Positions 17,009 through 24,831 of a stretch of 64,000 nucleotides of DNA are shown piece after piece; position 1 is the first letter of the stretch; each line of letters opens with the position of its first letter. The notes beneath the pieces were generated by a model, which saw only the letters and a list, made by a program, of their open reading frames with translations, had not been told where the DNA came from and made no database searches. Made by a program: the position numbers and the translations under genes. The stretch is from Paenibacillus contaminans (lineage in GTDB: Bacteria; Bacillota; Bacilli; Paenibacillales; NBRC-103111), in contig NZ_QMFB01000001.1 in the NCBI RefSeq assembly GCF_003285015.1, positions 372,001-436,000 on the forward strand, written 5' to 3'.

Positions 17009-17638
17009 TTATGCCTCCTCCTGATTTTGTTTAAATCTTTGACGATAGTCTGCCGGCGTATAGGCGGTTATCTTTTTGAAGAGTGTGATAAAATAGGGCG
17101 TATTTGCCATGCCCACATGTTCGCCCACCTTGGCGATCGGGATATTGGTTGTGATGAGCTCCTCCTTCGCTTTGTCGACCCGCAGCTGCTGAATATAAGC
17201 GACAGGCGTGACTCCTTTCACTTTTTTGAAGGTTCGATGCAGATGATAAGGGGTGCCGTGGCAAACGTTTGCCAGCGATTCCAGCGTCAAAGATTCCATG
17301 TAGTTCCGGTGAATATGCTCCGTTACAATTTCGATCCATTCTTCATCAGGCAGTCGCTGTCCTGTAGGCTTACATCGTTTGCAGGGACGAAATTTCGCGT
17401 TTAACGCTTGCTCCGCATTTCGAAAATAACCGATATTCTCCCGCTTCGGCGGCTTCGATTTGCAGGAGGGACGGCAAAAAATACGTGTGGTTTTCACGGC
17501 ATAAAAGAAATGTCCGTCATAAGAAGCGTCATTCTGGATGACGGCTTGCCATTGTTCTTCCGTTACCGGTTCGGGAGCCGGTTCACCGGATCCATAAGCG
17601 GAGATCGGCTCCGTATCGGGTATTCGGTGCTTGCCCAT
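17009..17638 (-). CDS. adaA: AdaA: methylphosphotriester repair protein and activator
   Basis: Bifunctional sensor of DNA methylation, 209 residues (B. subtilis AdaA has 211). The N-terminal Ada zinc site has four cysteines in FCRPSCKSKPP (about 53-62) and FRPCKRCKP (about 84-92); the first accepts the methyl group from phosphotriesters. The C-terminal AraC-type double helix-turn-helix (about 105-205, with VCHGTPYHLHRTFKKVKGVTP) binds DNA after methylation. It is the first gene of adaA-ogt-oxygenase and activates the operon. A strong site ggaggtga precedes ATG. The 210 bases upstream to the divergent chemoreceptor hold a -10-like TATACT. Confidence 0.95.
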   Translation of the reverse strand: MGKHRIPDTEPISAYGSGEPAPEPVTEEQWQAVIQNDASYDGHFFYAVKTTRIFCRPSCKSKPPKRENIGYFRNAEQALNAKFRPCKRCKPTGQRLPDEEWIEIVTEHIHRNYMESLTLESLANVCHGTPYHLHRTFKKVKGVTPVAYIQQLRVDKAKEELITTNIPIAKVGEHVGMANTPYFITLFKKITAYTPADYRQRFKQNQEEA

Positions 17639-17849
17639 TTTCGCTCACCTCCATCAACAGTATAACGCCAAGGAGCGCCGATTGTACGCATTCCGGAATG
17701 TAAGAGCAAGATAGTGAAGTTTTAGGGATACTTCGTGTCGATATCAAGTGTTCAAAAATGGTTCAAATCCTTGTAGTATTCTAGATTGGGGGTAAGGCAT
17801 GATGTACGATATAGCGTGAAAACGCAAGAGAGGATGTTCGAATGCTTCT

Positions 17850-19361
17850 ATGTTAAACAAGAAAAACATGCTTATGCTGCGGCTTTCAGGTGCGGCGGTG
17901 CTGCTGAGTACGATTATTTTCGCCGTAACCGAGCTTTTCGAACCGTTCCGGCATATGAACGCTCACGGGATAGAATCGACGATCACAGCTGCGGTCGTGT
18001 CAGGTCGATATATTCTTCTGTGTATCCCGGTCGTTCTGCTGGGGACAAGCGTATACGCCTTTCTCAACAACAGGGAGCATCCTGCTCTGCCTGTATGGAA
18101 CACATTGACATTAACGTTCTCGAGTATTTCCATCATTAGCGGAAGCGGCGGTGCCGCAGAGTTTCATTTTTCGATTTTTATGGTCATCGCGGCGGCTGCA
18201 TACTATGAAAATACCCGTCTTATTTACTTGATGACGAGTCTTTTTGCCGTACAGCATCTTGCCGGGTATTTCGTCATTCCTCAGCTGGTGTTCGGTACGG
18301 ATGCGTATTCCTTTCTCATGCTGTTTATTCATGCGACGTTCCTGATTCTGACTTCCAGCGCAACGATTCTGCAGATTCATTCGAAACGGAAGATTTCGGC
18401 GCAACAAGAAGCGGAGAAGCGGCTTAAAGAGACCCGTCTTCTCGAATTGATCGGACATGTCCAATCGTTATCCGAGCATATCCGCTCCACCTCCGAGGGC
18501 GTTTCCGCCAAATCGCGAAACAATGTGCAAACCAATCAAGAGATGCATTATGCATTCGCAGAGGTAACCGGCGGGCTTGGCAATCAAATCCTGTCGATCG
18601 AGCAAATGGAACTAAATCTGCAAAACATAAACAGATCGATTCAAAGCGCGCTTGAATCGTCCGAGCAATTGAAGCAAAGCGCGGTTATTACGGGGCAAGC
18701 CGTAGCGGCAAGCCATCGGAAAGTAATTGAACTGCTTGATAACAACAATCAAATCCTGCATGCGGTTGAAAGCATTTATTCCACGATGGACTCGCTTAAG
18801 CAAACTGCAGCGCAAGCGCAAGGAATGAGCGGCATCATTCAGGAGGTGGCGTATCAAACCAACCTTATCGCCTTGAACGCTTCCATCGAAGCGGCAAGAG
18901 CCGGGGAGCACGGGAAAGGTTTTACGATCGTCGCCGGCGAAATACGGAAGCTGTCGGAGCAAAGCCGCAGCGCCGCTGCAGAAATTCAAGCCATGATGTC
19001 CGCCATTCACAAGGAGAGCGAGGATAATTTCTCGCAAGTGGCGAGAGGACAAGATGTGATTCGTCGGTCTTTCGCTCATGTCGACGCGTTCTCGGCGGAT
19101 TTTAAGCAAGTGCATCTGCTTATTGAACAGCTGCTTGATTTTATCGTGACGATGAATCGAATGATGACTGCCATCAGAAACGATTCCGCTTCGGTCACCG
19201 GTGAAATGAATGAAATTGCCTCTGTTATTGAGGAAGGGATGGCTGCGATGGAGGAGCTAACGGTCAAGAGCGACAATCTGAAAGCTTCGGCTGAGAAGGT
19301 TGATTCGGAAGTGACAAGTTTAAGCAAGCTCAGTCAGGAGATGCAGAAGCATTTTAGGTAG
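17850..19361 (+). CDS. Methyl-accepting chemotaxis protein with six-helix sensor
   Basis: Chemoreceptor-type protein of 503 residues. The N-terminal 175 residues form about six membrane helices without a large periplasmic domain, then a coiled coil leads straight to the signalling domain with no obvious HAMP. The kinase-control tip is well conserved ([20 protein letters not shown], near 340-360). It should relay a membrane or redox-type signal to CheA/CheW encoded elsewhere. The agagagga site is better spaced for an out-of-frame ATG at 17842 that opens a 4-codon mini-frame overlapping this start, so initiation may be coupled or weak. Confidence 0.9.
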   Translation: MLNKKNMLMLRLSGAAVLLSTIIFAVTELFEPFRHMNAHGIESTITAAVVSGRYILLCIPVVLLGTSVYAFLNNREHPALPVWNTLTLTFSSISIISGSGGAAEFHFSIFMVIAAAAYYENTRLIYLMTSLFAVQHLAGYFVIPQLVFGTDAYSFLMLFIHATFLILTSSATILQIHSKRKISAQQEAEKRLKETRLLELIGHVQSLSEHIRSTSEGVSAKSRNNVQTNQEMHYAFAEVTGGLGNQILSIEQMELNLQNINRSIQSALESSEQLKQSAVITGQAVAASHRKVIELLDNNNQILHAVESIYSTMDSLKQTAAQAQGMSGIIQEVAYQTNLIALNASIEAARAGEHGKGFTIVAGEIRKLSEQSRSAAAEIQAMMSAIHKESEDNFSQVARGQDVIRRSFAHVDAFSADFKQVHLLIEQLLDFIVTMNRMMTAIRNDSASVTGEMNEIASVIEEGMAAMEELTVKSDNLKASAEKVDSEVTSLSKLSQEMQKHFR

Positions 19362-19400
19362 ACGTCAGGGACTATCTTTAGAAAAGTTAGGGGAATCCGT

Positions 19401-20618
19401 ATGATTGACGTTGATAAGCTCAGAAACGCGGCGGCAAGTATCGTTGCGATCCCGGAGCACTACAAGCTGGAGCTTGAAGATAACGTACCGGTAGACGATG
19501 AGCGGGAACGCTGTTTTATTTGGGAGGATCCCGATCGCGATGACCGGCAAATTGAGATTGCGCTTGACTTGATGACCGGACATCTCACAAGGCTGAAAAT
19601 CGATCGGGATGAACTTGATGAGGATAAAGCGGTTTTTTCCCGTCTGGATAGGGAAGCGAGAACGGTCGCGGATGCTTTCGTGAAAAAACATGCTCCCGAG
19701 CCTGGCGAGTATACGTTCGTCACGGTAACGGAAAGACGCGGCAATAAGGAGTTTGCGTACCGCGAGGAAGTCGGAGGACTGCCGATTCCTGAAACGGGTT
19801 GCGTGCTGACGCTGGATGCAGCGTTTAATGTCATACGTTACCGGCTGGAGGAGAGAAGGAGTCTGAAGACTTGCAAGCCAAAGTGGCCGGAAGCGGTTGT
19901 AGACGCTGAAACCGTCAAAGGGTATATTCGAAGACATTTGCGTATGGAGCTGAAGATCGTACATTTGCATCCTTCGTTGGTTAAGCTGACCGGGGAGGAG
20001 GCGGAATATCGAATCGTTTACGAGCCGGCGCCGGACCGCCGATGGATTGATGCGGTAACCGGCTTTGACTTATTCGGCGACGAACACTATGTCATGCCGC
20101 CAAGTTATCCGATTCAGGCAAAAGAACCGGTATCGGAAACGCCGGCGCGCGAAGCGAAATCTTGGGAGAAGATTCTGGGCATCGATCAGGAGCGTTATGC
20201 GCTTGTTCGAACGAAGGAAGATGAGGAACGAGTGAAGATTGTCTATCAGTTTCAACAACAGGAGGAAGAAACGAGCGGTTCGGATCCGGATGTTTTATCC
20301 GTTGACGGATATATGAATCGCAAGTGGGGAGATAGGCTGCAAGCGTTCAAATACGGCTCGATTATAGCCCAGATCGAGAAGAGCACGGGACGTTTAGTCG
20401 GGTTTCATGGCATGGATGGCGGCGAGGGCGGAACGCCGAGGCTAAATCGTGAACAGTGCTGGAACAAGGCAAAGCAGTTTTTGCAAAACGTGTTTCCGGA
20501 ATACGCCAGGTATCTCCAATTGGAAATCGATAGCAAGGAGACCCGGGAAGAGCCGGTCGAGCGGCATTTTTTTCATTTGCCTTTATACATTGACGGATTT
20601 TCAGAGTCCAACCGCTGA
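19401..20618 (+). CDS. YcdB/YcdC-repeat protein, C-terminally short
   Basis: Acidic soluble protein of 405 residues with no signal peptide. It has two halves of repeated type: LDLMTGHLTRLKIDRD with FVKKHAPEPGEYTF, and later YGSIIAQIEKSTGRLVGFHG with REQCWNKAKQFLQNVFPEY. The PepSY-like strand 'I.l...TG.l..f' is typical of the YcdB/YcdC family. Members normally continue past the strand HFFHLPLYIDGF into another repeat with 'V.V....G.i..y'; here the frame stops five residues later, so the last repeat seems lost. A moderate site (aggggaat) precedes ATG. The function of the family is not established. Confidence 0.7.
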   Translation: MIDVDKLRNAAASIVAIPEHYKLELEDNVPVDDERERCFIWEDPDRDDRQIEIALDLMTGHLTRLKIDRDELDEDKAVFSRLDREARTVADAFVKKHAPEPGEYTFVTVTERRGNKEFAYREEVGGLPIPETGCVLTLDAAFNVIRYRLEERRSLKTCKPKWPEAVVDAETVKGYIRRHLRMELKIVHLHPSLVKLTGEEAEYRIVYEPAPDRRWIDAVTGFDLFGDEHYVMPPSYPIQAKEPVSETPAREAKSWEKILGIDQERYALVRTKEDEERVKIVYQFQQQEEETSGSDPDVLSVDGYMNRKWGDRLQAFKYGSIIAQIEKSTGRLVGFHGMDGGEGGTPRLNREQCWNKAKQFLQNVFPEYARYLQLEIDSKETREEPVERHFFHLPLYIDGFSESNR

Positions 20619-20630
20619 CGGTTGAAAAAT

Positions 20631-20660
20631 TAGACCAAATCGCATCGTTTACTATATAAT
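20631..20660 (+). promoter_or_regulatory. Sigma-A-like promoter of the GAF-domain gene
   Basis: TAGACC and a perfect TATAAT are 18 bases apart, 34 bases before the ATG of the GAF protein. The -35 element is weak (4 of 6). Confidence 0.5.
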
Positions 20661-20694
20661 GGAGCAATCACATCACGATAACAGGAGCTCGAAT

Positions 20695-21174
20695 ATGTTT
20701 CATAAAGCGTTATATGGCGGCTCAAGAGAGCAAAATTACGAATCGGTCATCATGCAACTGCAAGCGCTTCTGGAAGGCGAGACGGATAGGATTGCCAATC
20801 TGGCCAATGCCTCTGCGCTGCTGAATCAATTTCTGGATCGTATCAACTGGGTCGGATTTTACTTGTACCGCGACGGAGAGCTTGTATTGGGGCCGTTTCA
20901 AGGCTTGCCCGCTTGCGTCCGAATCCCGTTAACGCGGGGCGTGTGCGGAAAATCGGCCAGTCAAAGAACGACGATACGCGTAGCCAATGTCCACGAGTTT
21001 CCGGGGCATATCGCATGCGATTCCGCCTCGCAATCGGAAATCGTCGTTCCAATCGTGAAGAACGGCGAATTGATCGGCGTTCTGGACATCGATAGTCCCG
21101 AGCTAAATCGATTCGACGAAGTGGACCAGTCGTATTTGGAGAAATTCGTAGAGAGACTCTGTACTTCCCTGTAA
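20695..21174 (+). CDS. GAF-domain free methionine-(R)-sulfoxide reductase
   Basis: Single GAF-domain protein of 159 residues, the size of fRMsr/YtsP. The three cysteines used in catalysis by this family are present: ACVRIPL, RGVCGKSA and HIACDSAS. The characteristic NWVGFYLYRDGELVLGPFQG and EIVVPIVKNGELIGVLDID blocks are intact. It should reduce free L-methionine-R-sulfoxide with thioredoxin, an antioxidant function in the cytosol. ATG 20695 is chosen for its aggag site; the open frame extends further upstream through the promoter. A strong terminator follows immediately. Confidence 0.93.
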   Translation: MFHKALYGGSREQNYESVIMQLQALLEGETDRIANLANASALLNQFLDRINWVGFYLYRDGELVLGPFQGLPACVRIPLTRGVCGKSASQRTTIRVANVHEFPGHIACDSASQSEIVVPIVKNGELIGVLDIDSPELNRFDEVDQSYLEKFVERLCTSL

Positions 21175-21179
21175 TGAAG

Positions 21180-21212
21180 AAAAAACAATCCGTTTGACGC
21201 GGATTGTTTTTT
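21180..21212 (+). terminator. Strong intrinsic terminator
   Basis: A 13-base perfect inverted repeat (aaaaaacaatccg with its complement) has a 7-base loop and ends in seven Ts, six bases after the stop of the GAF gene. Confidence 0.9.
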
Positions 21213-21332
21213 TCGTAGTATAAGATAGACGGCGAGAGCAGGTTCTCCTTGTTTCTCAAAAATAGTAAAAAGTGCGGGTATGTAGAAGGGAGCGACGGGG
21301 GGCTCCCTTCCGGCGGATACTTGGCCGGCTTA

Positions 21333-21521
21333 CTACCACTTATGACAAGCACAAGCGACAATGACTAACAAAATGAACAGAACCAGGATCACTCCGGTGC
21401 TTGTGAAAGCTCCGCCGACACGGTTGTTATCGCGGTTGCTGTCACGCTTCTTATCCTCACTGCCGCCATATTTGTCTCCGCAGCGGTTGCAGCCGTTCGC
21501 CGCAAATGAAAATTCACTCAT
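21333..21521 (-). CDS. YjcZ-type protein with extended Cys-containing N-terminus (62 aa)
   Basis: Sixty-two residues. The C-terminal half is the YjcZ helix (GGAFTSTGVILVLFILLVIV, then ACACHKW). The N-terminal half adds a hydrophilic segment with NGCNRCGDKYGG and a charged SEDKKRDSNRDNN linker. The CxxC pair suggests metal binding or cross-linking, an inference. aaaggagg stands eight bases before ATG. It is the second gene of a leftward pair with 21566-21664, mirroring the pair at 6474-6737, whose second gene also has an extended Cys-containing N-terminus. Confidence 0.85.
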   Translation of the reverse strand: MSEFSFAANGCNRCGDKYGGSEDKKRDSNRDNNRVGGAFTSTGVILVLFILLVIVACACHKW

Positions 21522-21565
21522 TCCGCATACCTCCTTTACGGCAATAATAGAGTCGGCAGGATGAG

Positions 21566-21664
21566 TTAATAGCCGAATCCGCAAACAGAACATGCGACAA
21601 TAACCAACAAAATGAACAATACGAGAATCGTACCTGTCGATGTGAAAGCTCCACCCATGGACAT
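21566..21664 (-). CDS. YjcZ-type small hydrophobic protein (32 aa)
   Basis: Thirty-two residues: MSMGGAFTSTG, the membrane helix TILVLFILLVIVACSV and the tail CGFGY. It is nearly identical in the helix to the protein at 6627-6737. It is preceded by a strong aaaaggagga site. It is first in its pair, directly behind the conserved upstream region that resembles a sporulation promoter. Expected in spore-forming cells; molecular role unknown. Confidence 0.87.
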   Translation of the reverse strand: MSMGGAFTSTGTILVLFILLVIVACSVCGFGY

Positions 21665-21719
21665 CGGAACTCCTCCTTTTCGATTTTTTCACTCCAGGAA
21701 TGTACCCTTCCGGGTCGCC

Positions 21720-21775
21720 TCAACAAGAGTTCTGAGAACATATTATGTAATCGTAATCTTTTTGATTGGGTCTAT
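21720..21775 (-). promoter_or_regulatory. Candidate sporulation promoter of second YjcZ pair
   Basis: On the minus strand AATC-N16-CATAATATG is followed by GTTCTCAGA, matching the region upstream of the first YjcZ pair. The rest of 21776-21907 holds no recognisable gene. Confidence 0.4.
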
Positions 21776-21907
21776 GACGATAGTTTTTCATATTGGTGAA
21801 AATGCTGATAGACTTCGGTTTATATAAGAAAACCATTTATATGTTTATCATTTACTTGTTCAAAACCGGCGCTCGGATGGCATCTAGCTTATTGAGGCAA
21901 AAATACG

Positions 21908-23083
21908 ATGCCGGCATTGAAACCGGCAGCTTATAGCGCCCGCCAATTTCATAGAGAAGGGAAGTTACCGACTTTGACGGAGATTCGATTTTTAACGGGA
22001 ATTTCGTATAACATGAATCAAGTGTTGGCGGCAAAGGAATCGTTCGAGCGTGCCAACCCTGGGATCCGGATTGTAACGGAGCAATGTACGGACTATTATG
22101 AAATGATGCTGGCAATAAAATCCGAAAGCCCTCCTGATATTGTCGAAACCTGCGGATTTCAAGCTGGCGACCCGGATAACATGTTTATCGATTTGAATCC
22201 GTATATCGCGGAAATCGAGGGCTTGAAGGAAGATATACATCCTGGATTGCTGCGCGTAGCGGGGCATCGCGGAATTGTACCCAGCTTGCCGATTGAAATC
22301 AGCCCGCCACTGATTGTTTATAACAAAGAGCTGTTCGACAGAGCGGGGCTGCGTTATCCGACGGAAGCTTGGAGCTGGGATGACATGCTCGAGCTGGGGA
22401 GAAAGCTGACGATTCGCGACGATCAAGGGATCGCCAGCCAATTCGGTTTCGGGCTCGGTGTCGATATCGAATGGTTCGAGCCGTTCATCATGCGTAATGG
22501 GGGAAGATACGTCGCTGAAGACGGTTCGACCTCGAGAGGCCATATCGATAGTCCTGAAACGATTGAAGCGTTTCGGAAAATCATCGATGCCTTTCGCATA
22601 CACCGAATCATCCGGAATCCGGGCGAACCAATCGCTGGGAACAACGGACATGATGAGAGCGCAATGACTTATTGTTTCATGTGGGATACCGAACACCGTA
22701 AAATGGATGAACGTTATGAAGCAGTAGGTCTGCCGGCTATGCCGGGCAATGTGGAAGCGAATATGATTTACATGGGCGGAGCGGGAATTACGTCAAAATC
22801 GGAGAACCAGAAGCTTGCGTGGGAATTTTTGCGGCATTACCTGCTGGACTGTCATTCGTGGACGCCGCCGATATCGAGATCACAATCGGAAGCGCGAGGA
22901 TTGACCAAACATCGGATTTTTTCCAGATACCTGCAGGAACTGGACCATGTTCAGCTGAGCGGTTATTATCTGAACAAGAAATGGAATGCTTCCCGTCAGC
23001 TCATCAATGATGATATTCACAAGATGATTTTAGAAGGTGCCGACGTGGCGCAGACGCTGCGAGCTTGGACGAGGTTTACATAA
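21908..23083 (+). CDS. Solute-binding-protein-like protein lacking a signal peptide
   Basis: The sequence reads as a type I sugar-binding protein of ABC importers: FERANPGIRIVTEQ, the peptide FIDLNPYI, IPVY-like LIVYNKELFDRAGL, WSWDDMLELGRKL and MGGAGITSKSENQKLAWEFL. Such proteins are secreted lipoproteins, but these 391 residues begin MPALKPAAYSARQFHREG with no hydrophobic leader and no lipobox Cys. In Paenibacillaceae this domain is sometimes fused behind a regulator domain, so this may be the surviving C-terminal part of one, or a cytosolic sensor. ttgagg lies 10 bases before the ATG. No transporter genes are adjacent. Confidence 0.78.
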   Translation: MPALKPAAYSARQFHREGKLPTLTEIRFLTGISYNMNQVLAAKESFERANPGIRIVTEQCTDYYEMMLAIKSESPPDIVETCGFQAGDPDNMFIDLNPYIAEIEGLKEDIHPGLLRVAGHRGIVPSLPIEISPPLIVYNKELFDRAGLRYPTEAWSWDDMLELGRKLTIRDDQGIASQFGFGLGVDIEWFEPFIMRNGGRYVAEDGSTSRGHIDSPETIEAFRKIIDAFRIHRIIRNPGEPIAGNNGHDESAMTYCFMWDTEHRKMDERYEAVGLPAMPGNVEANMIYMGGAGITSKSENQKLAWEFLRHYLLDCHSWTPPISRSQSEARGLTKHRIFSRYLQELDHVQLSGYYLNKKWNASRQLINDDIHKMILEGADVAQTLRAWTRFT

Positions 23084-23173
23084 TCGCATAAGTTCGCCGC
23101 GGATTTTTCCTTGCATTTCCATAAAAGCCTATGTATACTGCTAACAACTGAGTGAGAGGAAAGGAGCATCGTC

Positions 23174-23929
23174 ATGAACATTGAATTATTCAAGCAGGCT
23201 GTTGCTTCTTTGTTTGGCGATTTGCTGAAGCAGTATGAAGGGGGCGACGAATATGCGCTATACGAGTATGGTCCCCAGACCGTTGGCAGAATCGGCTATG
23301 CTACCAATATCACTCCGGAAATCGTCGAGCAAGCTGCGGCCCAAAAAGTAGATATGATTATTTCGCATCATGATGCCTGGGATTTTGTTTTCGGGATGAA
23401 AGAGGAATGTCATACGTTATTGAAGAGGTACGGCATCAATCATTACTTCATTCATGCGCCGCTTGATTATGCGGATTTTGGCACATGCCATTCGTTGTTC
23501 AAGGCCTTAGGAATAAACAAAATAATCCGGCAATCAACCGAACACGATAACAGGAGTATCCCCGGGATCGGTGAACTGGATGATCCGCTAACTTTTGAAG
23601 AACTGGTGGATAAAGTTAGACTTGTTCTCGATGAAGATGTAAAGTCATGGAAAAACATAGATAACCGTATTAAGAGGGTCGGTATCATAACCGGAGCGGG
23701 TAATTCGAACATAAGCATTCGTGATGCGCTTCATGCGGGATGCGATGTATACATAACCGGCGAAAAAACGTTATATACCGTACAATATGCGAAGTTTGCC
23801 GGAATAAATTTAATCGTCGGCAGCCATACGTTTACGGAGATTTTTGGCGTGAGAGCGTTATGCGATCTGCTTAAGGAGAAGTTCGGCGACTTGGAGATCC
23901 TGCAATTACAAGAAGAACATCTCGAATAG
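23174..23929 (+). CDS. Nif3-like dinuclear metal-centre protein
   Basis: Protein of 251 residues of the Nif3/DUF34 family. The metal-ligand motif ISHHDAWDF (near 65-72), the HAPLDYADFGTCHSL block (near 97) and the C-terminal GSHTFTEIFGVRAL (near 218) are the expected parts. Known structures form toroidal hexamers with two metals per subunit; a GTP cyclohydrolase-related or metal-insertion role has been proposed, but no activity is settled. A good site (aaaggagc) precedes ATG. It stands alone and ends at a terminator, so context gives no hint of its role. Confidence 0.88.
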   Translation: MNIELFKQAVASLFGDLLKQYEGGDEYALYEYGPQTVGRIGYATNITPEIVEQAAAQKVDMIISHHDAWDFVFGMKEECHTLLKRYGINHYFIHAPLDYADFGTCHSLFKALGINKIIRQSTEHDNRSIPGIGELDDPLTFEELVDKVRLVLDEDVKSWKNIDNRIKRVGIITGAGNSNISIRDALHAGCDVYITGEKTLYTVQYAKFAGINLIVGSHTFTEIFGVRALCDLLKEKFGDLEILQLQEEHLE

Positions 23930-23943
23930 TCTTGTTGAACATG

Positions 23944-23977
23944 ACCGTTAGGTGCCACTTCACCTGACGGTTTTTTA
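23944..23977 (+). terminator. Intrinsic terminator after Nif3-like gene
   Basis: accgttaggtg pairs with cacctgacggt (one G-T pair) over a 6-base loop, followed by six Ts. Confidence 0.8.
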
Positions 23978-24143
23978 CTTATGAGAAGAGCGTCCGGTTA
24001 TTTGCGTTTTTTAGCTGGCAGCGGAGGTGGCTGAAATTGTACGAGAGTTATTCATAATCGCTGCGAGTCCGCATCTATTGCGGGCTTTTTGTTTGTCGAA
24101 AAGGTTCGCGGAAATCGATTCCCGGACGGTTCATAAATAACTG

Positions 24144-24190
24144 TTGACATCCTAAATAAACCCATATAACATACGTTATATAACGCGTGT
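24144..24190 (+). promoter_or_regulatory. Promoter and candidate TetR operator
   Basis: A consensus -35 (TTGACA at 24144) is followed by a 22-base palindrome, ACATACGTTAT/ATAACGCGTGT (9 of 11 pairs, inner 12 bases perfect), at 24169-24190. The palindrome covers the expected -10 and start region, 24 bases before the TetR gene, an ideal autoregulatory operator. Confidence 0.65.
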
Positions 24191-24213
24191 AATTTAGTTG
24201 CGGAGATGATCAT

Positions 24214-24789
24214 ATGCCCCCGAAGGCCGAAATAACGAAGGAAACGGTATTGGAAGCTGCGTTTGAGCTTGTTAGAGCGGAAGGGCTTGAAGCGCTGACG
24301 GCAAGAAATATTGCGCAAAAGCTGAAGTGCTCGACTCAGCCCATCTACAGTGTGTATGGAAATATGGAAGCTGTAAATGACGATGTGTACAGTAAAGTAA
24401 TCGACTTTACGCTCGCCAGTATCAAACAGTATGAGAATCCTAAGAACGAGCCTGCATTAAACCTGGCTATCGGTTGTTTGATTTTCGCCAAAAATGAAAA
24501 ACAGCTTTTCAAAACGGTATACCTGACCGACCATTCCAGGCATTACTTGAAAAAAGATAAAGGCAAGCTCAAAGCGGAGCTGTATGCCGCATTCCTGCGT
24601 CTGGATAACCGGCTCGGCACGATCGACGAAATCAAACGGGAGAAGCTGTTTATTAAGCTCTCCATCTTCATGATCGGAATCGGCGCGATGATCAATACAC
24701 ATTCATTGGAATTGGACATCCAAGAAGCGGAAGAGATGATCGTCGAAATGTACGAGGCTTTTATGTTAAACGAAGGCTTGGCGAATTAA
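24214..24789 (+). CDS. TetR-family regulator of the adjacent ABC exporter
   Basis: TetR-type repressor of 191 residues. The N-terminal helix-turn-helix is clear (ITKETVLEAAFELVRAEG, ALTARNIAQKLKCSTQPIYS, about 7-45). The C-terminal ligand domain is divergent, including TVYLTDHSRHYLKKDK and IGIGAMINTHSLELD. The other TetR here (40275-40862) has the same subfamily layout. The gene opens a unit with two ABC half-transporters 42 bases downstream and has a palindromic operator in its promoter, so ligand-induced export is the simplest model. Confidence 0.92.
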   Translation: MPPKAEITKETVLEAAFELVRAEGLEALTARNIAQKLKCSTQPIYSVYGNMEAVNDDVYSKVIDFTLASIKQYENPKNEPALNLAIGCLIFAKNEKQLFKTVYLTDHSRHYLKKDKGKLKAELYAAFLRLDNRLGTIDEIKREKLFIKLSIFMIGIGAMINTHSLELDIQEAEEMIVEMYEAFMLNEGLAN

Positions 24790-24831
24790 AGACGCAAGAC
24801 TTCGCCTGAATCTGGAAGCGGGAGCGGGTAT

